A program made the translations under genes and the position numbers. 64,000 nucleotides of DNA, taken from contig NC_079886.1 in NCBI RefSeq assembly GCF_029227915.1, positions 8,866,001 through 8,930,000 on the forward strand, written 5' to 3'. Positions 22,858 through 33,860 of this stretch are shown in pieces. The notes under the pieces are model-generated. The model saw only the letters and a list, made by a program, of their open reading frames with translations. It made no database searches and had not been told where the DNA came from. The stretch is from Hydractinia symbiolongicarpus (lineage: Eukaryota > Cnidaria > Hydrozoa > Anthoathecata > Hydractiniidae). How positions within the stretch are numbered: position 1 is the first letter of the stretch; each line of letters opens with the position of its first letter.

Positions 22858-25059
22858 TGTTGGCGTTCACCTTCCTTGTATTTTTTGTTGGAGCTATAGG
22901 TAAACATTTTTCTAATTTATACATTTACGCATGCGCCTAAGTGAAAAGTCGATTTAAATTTGCCGAAGTTACAGACGTTTTCCAATCAAAATTTATAAAA
23001 TCGATTTTTATCGCCTTCTCTAAGAACTTGCCTTTAGGTATACCCTTGTGTAGCAATGCTCTACAAAATTCCCGAAGCTTTTCTGAAGCGGAAACGGAGA
23101 CTGTGTTGCCATGATGTACCTTTTAATTTCAAACATACTTGTGAGTTAAGATCGTGTCCTTAAGTTATCATTGTGGACTAAATATGCATACTTCACGTTC
23201 ATAAAGCTTACAAGATATTTCAGTGTTAGAAAGCTAAAGAAAACGAACCAACATCTACGTCCAACATTATTCAAGATGTAGATAGGATGGGGTATGAATA
23301 ATGTTGGGCATAATTAATGTTTAAGATCCCAAAACTCTATGGATGACGTTCGATACGTACTTTTCTTTTGTCCACTGGTTTATTCTAGACCATGTCTGTT
23401 GATGACGTCAAGACATATTAATCTCCTTATTAGCTGTTTAGTCGGAAAATCTTTCCTCAGGAAACGGGGAAATATTTCAGCATGATCTCAGACCAAAATC
23501 CACGTTATTTCACCAACCGCTTTTAAAAGTTAATTGCATTTACACAAAAAAATTTAACTGCCTACCGAGCTTCCGGTTAAGCATTCTCATGCTTAAGCTT
23601 CCAGTAAGCTGGGGAGTGTGACTTACCTATATAAACGGTTTTCTCGGTGCCTGATAAAGATTTAAGTCGATTCAGCATAATTTTATAAATTATAATCGAT
23701 AATTACTGGAACAGACAATAAACACTTTCCACATGACAATTTCTTACCCGGTGAAAAGTTTCCTGTCCTGTGCCATATGTCTAAGTAAGGCCGTTTCTTT
23801 TTCTTTATTTTTTTTTTATTTTTTGTTGTTGTTTTTAACCACTGTTTCTTAATTTTTCAAGTTCCCTGCAACGCTCAGCAAGTTGAGAATAAACCCATTG
23901 CTGAAGTTGAAGAACAAAAAAATCCTTATGGTGAGAATTGGTATTGTTGATCTGTTTGTTTATCTTTGTGGTGTTTTCTTGTTGTCGTATTTCGTTGTTT
24001 TTATTATATACTTTTTTAGCGAGCTTGCCAATTGCTAAAACTAAATTACATTTTAAATTACACTTTTACAAAAAATGGAAAAGTAAAAATCTGTTCTACT
24101 AATCACATCTATCATATCATATAAAATTTGACAAACCGTTTATGTTTTAAATTCCAATATTTGGCTACTTTTTCTCTGCATGCATAATCCGGGTTTTTTA
24201 ATGTTCAGGATTTTGTAGGTAATGTTTCAATTTTATGTGCAAAACCAGAAAATATTTATATAAAGCATTTATATTAATAAGAGAACTTCAAAATAGAAGT
24301 GGAAAATATAAAAGGCGTTTCTTCCAATTTTTAAGTTGCCGATAACGCCTTGCAAAATATCAAGTGGTCAGCAAAAAAATGAACTAATTTATTTTTAACT
24401 AACCCTACGACTTTTTACACGAAAACTGTTCCAAAACATTTTTGCTCTTTTTCAACAGACTTCTGCAAAGGTAAAATAGATGGAAATTATGCCGATCCTG
24501 CAAAGTGTACGGGCTTCATATCGTGTGTGGATCAAATGACATATTTTCAACTCTGTCCAAGTGGCCTTCTATTTAACGCGACAACCAGACAATGTGATTA
24601 CTCAGATCAAGTCGACTGCAATGCTGCTCTCAATAGCAAAGAAAACGCTGAACTAAATACAGATGAAAGAAAAAATCTTATGCAAGATGGTAGGTAACTT
24701 CTGATATCACTCATCTTGTTGTTGTTTTTTTTTTTTTGTTGTTGTTGTGTTGTGTTTGTTGTTGTCGTTGTTATTTTTGTTTTTGTTAATGGTGGTTGCT
24801 GTGGTGATCTGTTTCTTTTCTTTCAGGAGTGTGTAAAGTCGATGGTCGAACTTTTCAAAAAAAGCAGAATTTTACATTACAAAATTGTAACGGAAAATGC
24901 ATATGCGAAGGTCCGGCATATCGTTGCGTGTCGTTATGTGCTCCATTAGGGCAAGATTGTCCAAATGAAAAATATTTAGTAGAACGACAGGTTATGGTTT
25001 CACAAGACCCTACGTGTTACTGCACGTATGTTCTATGTTCCGCAATGGGACGAGGATAA
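22858..25059 (+). CDS. Secreted single-CBM14 plus VWC-like protein, paralog C
   Basis: Four exons: 22858-22900, 23862-23930, 24459-24689, 24827-25059. All introns are phase 1 and the total is 191 aa. The signal peptide (MLAFTFLVFFVGAI) continues as VPCNAQQVENKP. The CBM14 domain starts FCKGKIDGNYADP, with six cysteines. The linker is more charged than in paralogs A and B (Glu/Asn/Lys instead of Gly/Asn). The VWC-like domain has ten cysteines and ends in CYCTYVLC. Intron 1 (~0.96 kb) is larger than in paralog B. It is the most diverged of the three tandem copies, which suggests it split off first. Extracellular chitin binding is inferred. Confidence 0.87.
24713..24790 (+). repeat. GTT/T-rich microsatellite in the last intron of paralog C
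   Basis: (GTT)n with an internal poly-T run, in the position matching the tracts of paralogs A and B. Confidence 0.75.
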
Positions 25060-25134
25060 TCTCGCCTGAAACAGGCATTTAAAGTTATAATTGAAGTTGC
25101 GAGATAAGTAATGTTAGTGTAACTTAAAATATAA

Positions 25135-25140
25135 AATAAA
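25135..25140 (+). terminator. Poly(A) signal of paralog C
   Basis: AATAAA 76 bases after the stop codon, a normal 3' UTR length for this compact gene. Confidence 0.5.
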
Positions 25141-27320
25141 AGTAAAACTTCTTTGCGGTCTCTTTGGAAGTGGTGAAACTGTAATAATATTATTGACTAA
25201 GAGGACAGACATTATCACATGTATAATACGACCGCTCAAAATTGAGTGTTTAACAGAAAATTTTTAAAATTCGAAAATAATTTCGAATGTTATCAAAACA
25301 AAACATTCGGAAGCGCATCTCTCTTATGCGTAAACAAAGATTTTTGTCTTAATCTTGTCTGTCTATGACTTGCAAATCCAGTTTTAGTTTCCACATGTTT
25401 CTACGACAACAGTTATAAATTAAAATGTTCCACTAACTTTATTTATTATGTAAAAGTCACGGTAAATTAAATTTTATTGTTTGTTCCCTTTGTCTCTTTA
25501 CTTTAAGTCGATTGTTGTCAATTTCATTAAAAAAAGTTTTTATTTATTTCCGCCATTTATAAAAAATTTTTACAGCAAACTTTTTGAAAAGAAGTTTTAA
25601 TTTAGTTTAGTTCTTTCTCCCCACAAATATCAACCAATCTTGAAAATTTTATACATACGGTAATGAAAAAGGTTTTCGTGAAAGATCTATCGCAAAATAA
25701 TATCGTAGGTGCCAAACAAGGTGAAAATCTTTCTTTGCATTTTGAGTCCATAAAAGAACGTTCGTCGTAACAAGTGTTTATTTTCAAATTTTTTCATCAC
25801 GAAGGAAGAGTTTATGAACTCAGGATTGTATTAATTCGACTAGCACACTATCTTTTGGTCAAAAATTTTCAATAACATTCAAAGAAATCACTTTCTCCGA
25901 AGTGACTATAGTAGAGTCCGTAATTCGGGTAAATTAGTTTATGTCGTTTGCCTAGCAGATTTGTATTCACAAGGAATATAGCAATGCTCATATAATGCTG
26001 TTATACCGCGAAATATATAGCAATGCTATATATTTCGCGGAAATGGGTCACGAAATTGTTAGTCTATCGCGGTATATTTTTCCCGATGGAGAATGAAAAA
26101 GTTTCCATTCTCATCACAAGATTTTCATTTGAGCACAGACGGGCAAATTATGCAGATGATGGAGCGAAGCAGAGCAAAATTGCGGAGCATGTAGCAAAAT
26201 ATAAAAAAAATTCCCTTGTTTATACAACTAGCCCTGGCGATCCGAAAAGAAAACGAAAAAAAAAATGGTTAGAATGCTGTTGAAATTTGTTGACTAATGG
26301 GAAGATGAGAATTAAAATTAACCCTTAAATTTTACTCTTTCTCTCTGATTTAAAAAATTGAAACTTAATACTTATAAACTAGATGGGGCTTGATGAATAG
26401 ACAAAATATGTCTTCTACTTGCTCCAGTCATTATTTGATGGTAAACACGAACAAACATGTGGAGAAAAAAATTATTCTGACGCCGAAAAAAAATATATAT
26501 ATATATACAATACTTTTTACAACAGTAGTTCTTTTTTAAACGGGCACAAAACGCGATAAAAATTATGTTCACCTTATTCGATACCTTCGATGTTTTTTAA
26601 CAAAAGATTTTTTTGCAAAAACAATATATTTTTAGTTAGACAACTCGCTCATAACATTTTTAATCTCGTTAGATAATAAACTAGATATCCAACAACAAAT
26701 AAAAATTACAGAAATGTCCCTGTAATATTTTGTTTTCCATAACTTAACTGACTTTTCTTTTCTTTTAACCAATCCTTCTTAGGAGGAAAAAGATAAACCA
26801 TTGTTTACTCAACTGGCTAGGTATATTATTTGAATTAAGCATAGAGACATTAAGCATAGATAATAGCTAGCTAGCTCCACTAAGGTACACGAACTTCAGT
26901 AACTTCGTCATTTAACTACCAAGTTAATCAAATGCAGGAAAAATGAAGAAAAAGTTCCAGCTAAAATTTGATACTTACAGGTATGCTTTTATTTGATTTC
27001 AAATTAAAGATGTGTTGCTTCACAAAAGAAATTTTGACATAATTTCAAGCACAAGCATAAAAACTTACAAGAAATATATAATTAGCATGTTAAAAAATCC
27101 ACAGGGTATCCCGTCTTTTATATATCGTATTTCGTGTTCCGGTAACACGCTTTTTTTCGCGCACAAACAGACAGAATACGGCTATCATTACAGAGATAAA
27201 ATTTACGCATAAACGTGTTTCTAAAGGAAAAAAACACATTGACCAACTTATATCCATGTGATGGAGCGTCTGTATTAAGTGTCGAAAGTCGTGGCTTAAA
27301 ACCCCTTCACAGTGTTATGC
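25141..27320. other. Intergenic; includes a perfect hairpin at 26006-26040
   Basis: The first ~800 bases match the 3' flank of paralog A. The rest is AT-rich with an AT dinucleotide run near 26500. Open frames such as 26023-26283 lack domains and overlap the hairpin. No gene is supported. Confidence 0.4.
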
Positions 27321-27329
27321 CAGAAAAAT

Positions 27330-27515
27330 AGTGCGATTCAATTCTTTCTGCTTCGCGATCATGAGAATAGAATTGATATCTTAAGCGGTTGTCTGGTTGA
27401 GCGAATGCAGTGCTTGCGCGACTTTTATAGCTTCATTGAAAGCTTTAATTGCACTAGACCCCTGAATCCGCCCCCTTGCGGGACTGCCGTTAATAAAATA
27501 CTAATATGAACTGTA
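27330..27515 (+). mobile_element. SINE fragment, family B (3' part)
   Basis: Shares an ordered set of words with the reverse complement of 55590-55740: GAGAATAG, GCGGTTGTCTGGTTGAGCGA (there GCGATTGTCTAGTTGAGCGA), a GCTTT..ATAG core and a CC-rich end before GGACTGCCG. The tRNA-like head is missing or unrecognisable here, so this is a 5'-truncated copy. Confidence 0.5.
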
Positions 27516-27519
27516 AAGA

Positions 27520-30375
27520 CATACCATGGGAAAATAACTGCAGTAATTATAAGAAAATATGTAACAATTAACAATTTAAAGAAAACGTCTTCTCTCATAT
27601 ATTTTTGCAACGCAATGGATCGTCTAGTAGAAATACAGTATTGGCAGCTTACAATTTTATTGTACAATATCGCGTCCTATAAGGTAAGCAGTAGACAATA
27701 CTTTTACATCGTCAGATAAAGACAATTAATTCTGATATATATAACAACCAAATCTCGGTATAGGTTACGGGAAATAGCAAAGCATGGTTTTCCTTTGTTA
27801 TGTGGCGTCATTCGTAAAGAGTGAGCCAATGACATAAATTTTTAGGACTTACGTACAGGGCACTTTGGTTACACTCATAAGCGCACGAAATGAACACATA
27901 AAATTTGGTACTTATTACAAAAATAACAATGGGTTTGTATACAAAAGAGAAAACCTCGATGTTGTTTGATGTTGTTCTTACAGGTAGCTTAGCTACTATA
28001 GTTACATTTAGGATTAAACTAGCATTTATTACTTAATACTCAGTAAAATAGGTCAAGTTTGATTATTAAACTTTTTCGCTATAGCTAGCTAGACTAAGCA
28101 TGAAAGGACAAGGCTGGGCTTTTTAGCTGGGTTAAAAGTCAAAACTTAAAGAAGAAAATTACATCACATTTTTTAAGATTATACTAGCTACACATATTTT
28201 AGAACACCTGCAGGAAAATGCATTGTTCATCAAGTTACCCCATATGGCTAATATGGAAGATTTCTTCATAAGAAGCATCAGAAACTTTTTTCATGTGGAT
28301 TACTTTTACATTAACAAAAATTAAAAATTTGAAGATAAACTTTTACGATTTTGTCATTCATTAGTTTTCAAATTTCTCGCTGGAAATTTTTAAGCTTTAA
28401 AACCGGTGTCTCACGGTAACTTTTTCGTTCTTATTCTAATGTTAATACATAAGCTATGCAAGAACTTTTGCAGGAAAATAAAAACACATTAAGAGAAAAA
28501 GTTTGTTATTAAAATATTATAAATAATTTCAAACGATTAGTCCCTGCAGTCATTTTGGTGTCAGCGGTATGAAAAACTATGCTAAAACTATACTAAGTAA
28601 AAGTCCTATTACTTCAGTAAAAATTGAAATAATGACTTGAAACTTAGTATTACATGTTTTTAGACCAGTTTGATGAAATGAACCCAAAAATTTTTTTTAC
28701 TACTATAATAGTTTCTGAGTTCTTAATTTTGGCCATTTTTTGAGACGCCGATAAACTTTTTTTGACAGCATATCAGTTTTGACAAGCCATGTGTACAGAT
28801 AACATTCTAAGTGATTCTCAGGATTAAAAATAATTCAAACAGATAAAATGTGTCCCAGGTTTAGGACCAAATGCCTTATCCAGCTCAGAGAAAGTGGAAA
28901 TGTGCTTCTGAAGCACAGTGCTAAATACATAATCTAAATTTTATGCCGTATAAATACAAAGTGGTTAGAAAGTTATTTTTTTGTCCACCTGGATCTGCAA
29001 CACATTTACTTTGCACTAATCGCCCAGTCTGCTGCCACTCACAATTAATTTTTGAATATCCACAGGAACTTTTTATGCAAAATGAAAAATGCTAAACAAC
29101 TGTATTTGCTTTGCAGAAGTAACAATAGGCTTATCTTTATCATAAGTCCTGTGAATGTTGGTTTATGAAAAAGATATTCTTAATGCTACAAGTGCTCCAC
29201 TGGATTTGTAACACATTACACTAAGTGTCCTCCTTGTGAAACAGTTTGCACTTTACTAAGTCTTAACATGAAGACTTTAGGTCTTCTCACTTCAAGCGAA
29301 TATTACTTCTGGCTATACTTTCCCAAATTTTGTTATTTCATAAAAGAAAACTGAAAATCTACATAATTTATTTATGAAATATAGGTTTCAGTTTGTCGTG
29401 GAAACATGTTTACCAACATGCAATGTCTTGCATACCTAACTAGCTATATACTCAAGTCTTGAATGTTCACTGCTATGGGAGGTCCAAATAACTACCTAGC
29501 TATTTTTATTTAAAATGACAGAATGCTTTGAAAAATCTTTTGTGCAGCTAGCTACATTAAAGTAATATATTTAGCTCTTGAACTTTATCACTTATTTATT
29601 TAATAACAAATGTGCCCTGGAGTGCTGGCATGGTACTGGCTAGAGGTAGCTTAAAATCACAAAATAAATATTATCCAGATGTGACCATCCCTCATCATCA
29701 GACATCGGAAAGGCGTTTCTGTTCTTTACTTCTCATTGTGGGGTACCTCGAATTCTGTAAATCCAATGAAAAAAAATTACTTAAGAATTCCTCTTCTTTC
29801 CCTTGCACTACTCATGGCATTTCTTTGCATGCCTTCAGTTTCAAGCCACGATCCCTGAGCTTCCAACCCCGTCTTAGTCACAAGTTTCAGCGCTAGCCAA
29901 AGTGACGGACAACGTTGAGGAACTCTGGGTAATTTTGAAAAAATGTGGTTCTGCCTTATGATTTTCAAATATTTGCTGCTGATATCAGCATATTTTGGCC
30001 CTCGGGTGCCACACCTCCGTACATATAGGAGTTAATTATCTATAATAACGTTTTAAGAAATAGATTTGTGAACGCTTTTAAAGTTCTTTATACAATGTGA
30101 TTCGAATGTAAGATGAAGAATATTATTATAGAACAGTTGGCAATTTTTGATTTTCCGCAAAGACAAGTTTTGAATTTGCATGATTTCTGCATTTCCCAAT
30201 ATCATACAGAAAGTAAAATTTCTTATTTTTTTTAAACACTTTTTATGTTCACAATCTTAGATCAGTATTTACGTATAATTTTTTTTTATCCCAGACGGAA
30301 ACTTTAAAGGCAACATCAGTCACACCTTGCTTTGCTGTAGTGCAGCTCCAATTGCATATAGGATACATATTGTTT
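27520..30375. other. Long intergenic stretch without a recognised gene
   Basis: About 2.9 kb of AT-rich DNA with only short open frames. No exon-like pattern of domains, no RNA gene and no array was found. A stretch near 29600-29960 is open on both strands but without recognisable similarity. Confidence 0.4.
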
Positions 30376-30388
30376 AAAAATATATATG
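30376..30388 (+). promoter_or_regulatory. TATA-like element of the CBM14 gene at 30415
   Basis: TTTAAAAATATATATGC lies about 30-40 bases before the ATG. If used as a TATA box it would leave a very short 5' UTR, so it may be chance in AT-rich DNA. Confidence 0.25.
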
Positions 30389-30414
30389 CAGTAGAGTTTA
30401 GGTTCAGACGAATA

Positions 30415-31325
30415 ATGCTTTTTCTTTTCGTTGGTATCGCAACGGTATTGATATTAGGTAATTATGTTGTTTTTTTCTTTCTCTATTTTGACTTTTTTTG
30501 TCCATAAATTTAAATAGTCTGATTTAAAACAAGAGTTAATTTGTTATATGCTGTAAAAGGTATACTTGTATATGTTCTGATTATACATTCTTTCAATTTT
30601 TTTGTAGGTACAAAGTCAAGTAGATTGGAAGGTTCGCGGGATGGTAAGAAATCCATATTTTTTGTACTAAATGCGATAGACGATACCTTTTATCAGAGAC
30701 ACTTACCGTTACTAGTAGTGTGTTTAAAAAAAGTTCTTTTGAGCACTTTTCTGAAAAAGCTGTAAAGTAACCTAACCTTTTTTATAGTTTTATTTTTTAA
30801 ATAGCTATATGTAACGAAAAACCCGACGGATATTACAAGGACCCGAAAAATTGCAAGGGATATGTGACGTGCAAGAATGGGATGACATATCATCAAGAAT
30901 GCCCATTTGAATTGTTTTACAATGCTGACAAAAAGTTATGTGACTTTGAAGAAAATGTGGATTGTCCTATCATTGCAGAAAAGACTAAAAAGGGTAATCC
31001 GTTCCGTTCCGTTTTATTCCGTTCCGTTTGTTTGTTCATTCGTTCGTTCGTTCATTTTCATTTAATTTCGTTTCTGTTCTTCGTTTCAGATATTTGTACA
31101 ATGGAAGAACGCTCGTATAATCGTGGAGAAAACTTCGTTATTAAAGACTGCAGTGGTAAATGCAAATGCGAGGGACCCAACTACAAATGCACTCCTCTGT
31201 GTCCACCATTTGTAAGGGAATGTGAACTAAGTGGTAAATTTCGAGTAGAGCAATATCTAATGTCGCAGGACCCGATTTGTTATTGCGAAAGAAAAATATG
31301 TGAGAACATCTACAAAATGGTTTAA
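30415..31325 (+). CDS. Secreted single-CBM14 plus VWC-like protein, divergent member
   Basis: Four exons: 30415-30457, 30608-30643, 30805-30993, 31090-31325. All introns are phase 1 and the total is 167 aa. Signal peptide MLFLFVGIATVLIL, then a short basic/acidic linker (exon 2, 12 codons). The CBM14 domain is ICNEKPDGYYKDPKNC followed by YVTC, CPFELFYN and a final VDC, with all six cysteines present. The Gly-Leu after the fourth cysteine in the other copies is Phe-Glu-Leu here. The C-terminal VWC-like exon has ten cysteines and ends in CYCERKIC plus a short tail. It has the same exon plan as the three tandem copies but lower identity and no shared flanks, so it is an older paralog. An extracellular chitin-matrix role is inferred. 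Confidence 0.85.
31000..31075 (+). repeat. TTCCG and TTCG microsatellites in the last intron
   Basis: Pentamers (GTTCC) and tetramers (TTCG) fill most of the short intron before the VWC-like exon. The intron is open in the exon 3 frame, so an unspliced frame runs straight through it. Confidence 0.75.
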
Positions 31326-31579
31326 ATGTATTTTATTGATTTTTTCGTTATATACTTCCTAATCGTTATTTCTTACAAAAAAAGGAAGTGAGTGACAGAA
31401 GGATTTTATCAACAATATTTTTTAAGTAACCTTTCACTTCCAGGTTATACATAAGATTCGCAGGGCATCTTTCTTATTTTGTCAAAACTGAAACATCTAG
31501 ATACGAATATATTGAAACGTTTGCAAGAAATAGGAACAAGGTATTTGTGACAACGTTCGAATTGTAAAACCTATGTACA

Positions 31580-32371
31580 CAGTTAACTCCCGGTAACTCG
31601 AACCTCCAAGGTACCATAAAAAACAGTTCGACTTAACGAAGAATGTTCGACTAAAGCGAAACTCCTGTTGATTCGAACTTAGACAAAAATGAGATACTAG
31701 TTCGAGTTAAGACAATTTTTTCCATATCTATAAAAGTGTTTCAAGAAAAGTTTATGGACGAATATTTTCTACTTGCCGATCCCTATGAAAAATGCGTTAT
31801 TACTATTATTGCAAAAGCAGTAAATCTTGAGGATGGCGATGGCATGCAAGTGCCTGGCATTATCCAACTGTCAGAACAAAAGTGTATGATGGACATTAAC
31901 AAAACAGAACTTATAATTTAAAAAAGGACTGTAACTTGTAAGGAAGTAACTTTTGTAACCTGCAATAATGAATTATTTTCTAACATTTTTTCCACTTTAC
32001 CAGCCATCCTTCTGTCGCTTTAAAATTTGTTTCAGCAAATTGAAGACCCTTTTCTTTTATCATATTGCCATCAGAAGGAACATTCTGTTTTCATTGTAAA
32101 AAGAGCTATTTAAGAACAGATTTTTTCGAAATTTTTTGGCTACATTACATTTTTGGAACACTTATTTTCTATCTACACTCTAAGAGGTTCGAGTTATCCG
32201 AAGAAATTAACTTAACGGGGACCAAAAAATGTTTCGAGAAATCGAATGGGTTCGAGTTAGCAAAGTAGTTTTTATAAGAAAGTATTAAGAAATGTCCAAG
32301 GGACCGTAGTAAACAGTTCCAGCTAATAAAAGTTAGAGTTAACCAGTGTTCGAGTTACCGGGAGTCTACTG
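31580..32371. mobile_element. DNA transposon remnant with 24-bp terminal inverted repeats, 792 bp
   Basis: The left end CAGTTAACTCCCGGTAACTC and the reverse complement of the right end CAGTAGACTCCCGGTAACTC differ at two bases and extend four more matching bases (GAAC). Further GTTCGA/TCGAGTTA units lie inside both ends. The CAGT.. ends resemble Tigger/pogo-type elements of the Tc1/mariner group. The interior 61-residue open frame (31736-31921) is not recognisably a transposase, so I treat it as non-autonomous. No TA duplication could be confirmed. Confidence 0.65.
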
Positions 32372-33780
32372 CACTTGCAAAATATATATAACAAAACATA
32401 GACCGCATATTTATGTGGTCAGTAACACCATGGTAACATATAACAGCTGGTTTTTATGTTGAACTGCAAATGTAACTCCTGAAGTTAAAAAGTACGGATC
32501 AAGCTTACCAGATTGTTTTCTATTAACCAAAGGCTTACTTCTTAGTGCAACTATAACGTACTCCATTTTTCGGAAAAAGAAGTTTTGTTTGCATAAATAA
32601 AAAAAAAGTATATTACTTCTAAATCCCTATAAAAGAAGTTTAAGTTCTCAATATCAACTCTTGGTCTTTAACGTTTTTTTTAAAAAAACTCAAAATTTGC
32701 ATGCCTTTTCGCCCATTTAACAGGATCACTTGTCAACTGCTGCTTAAGCATCGATGGAGTTTGCCAATGTCGAAAAGAAAATATATCGACCTCCATTCTG
32801 AAATTTCAGAACTAGGTGGTCTCGAGTTATGACTAATGACACATGTCCGTATCTTAAAGACAAGGATTAAAGATTGTTTGGTTTAAAACATTTTTTAACT
32901 CCCACGGAACAAATTATGAATCATTGTTAAGGAATTAAAATAAATCAGGAGCTTTAGGTCAGCTTCTTTTATATGAAAACCATTTAAAATTGAAATTCTC
33001 TGTTTGTACTGTTAAAAGCCATCCTATTCAATTTTCGTAAAATATTTTCATGTTGTCATATCATGCTCTAATAAATTTGAGTTGGAAACCAATCCATTCT
33101 TCAGAATTTTATAGAAAACCCGGTAAATTAAGGCGAATTAGCTGGCGAAATTTGTCTAAGTATGTGCAGTTTTGTTTGTTTTGATTTTGCTGCAAAAAAT
33201 TCGATTCGCCAAAAGTAGAAATAGTTTCTACATTTTAGCGGCGAAATTTTTAACTTTAACTTTAAATCAGAACATAAGTAATTGTGTCCATTTTTTGGAA
33301 TAAATAAATCGTGTGCATAAAAAATTGGGACAAATAGTTTATTTTACAAAAAACTAACACCCTATATTTTACAGACCCCCTCCCCCTTTCTTAATGTTGA
33401 AATACCGTTACCCTGGCTTTCCAACATTAAGAAATGAGGGGAGGGTGTTTTAAAACAAATTTTAAGCTTGAATTGTCCCAATAGATTATGTAGCTACACG
33501 ATTGTAGTTACTCAAAAAATAACAGTTTTGTTTTTAATATTCACAAAAAAAGTTTACATTCCGTATTTCGAATTCCCTACATGTTCCCTTCTTTCTCTTT
33601 AAAATCAAAAAGATATTTCGCAGCTAATTCACCATTCACAACACGCTCATTAGAAATCTACCTTAAAATCGCATGCTAGGCTTGCCATCTATTGCCACAT
33701 AGCGTGTAGAGCAAAAAAGCGAGTGAGTACACAAATTGATCACACTGTTTACAAGGCATTGAGCAGCTGATTAACTATTG
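32372..33780. other. Intergenic with an imperfect hairpin near 33375-33452
   Basis: No gene is recognised. An imperfect inverted repeat pairs ACCCCCTCCCCC..TTCTTAATGTTG with CAACATTAAGAAATGAGGGG, separated by a ~25-base loop. This may be the core of a small foldback element. Confidence 0.4.
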
Positions 33781-33860
33781 GTGAAATATGTTAACTCCTG
33801 TTATCTTCCTACTTGTTATTCATAAAAAAGACAGACGAGTTGATGAAGAAGGAAGAAAAA

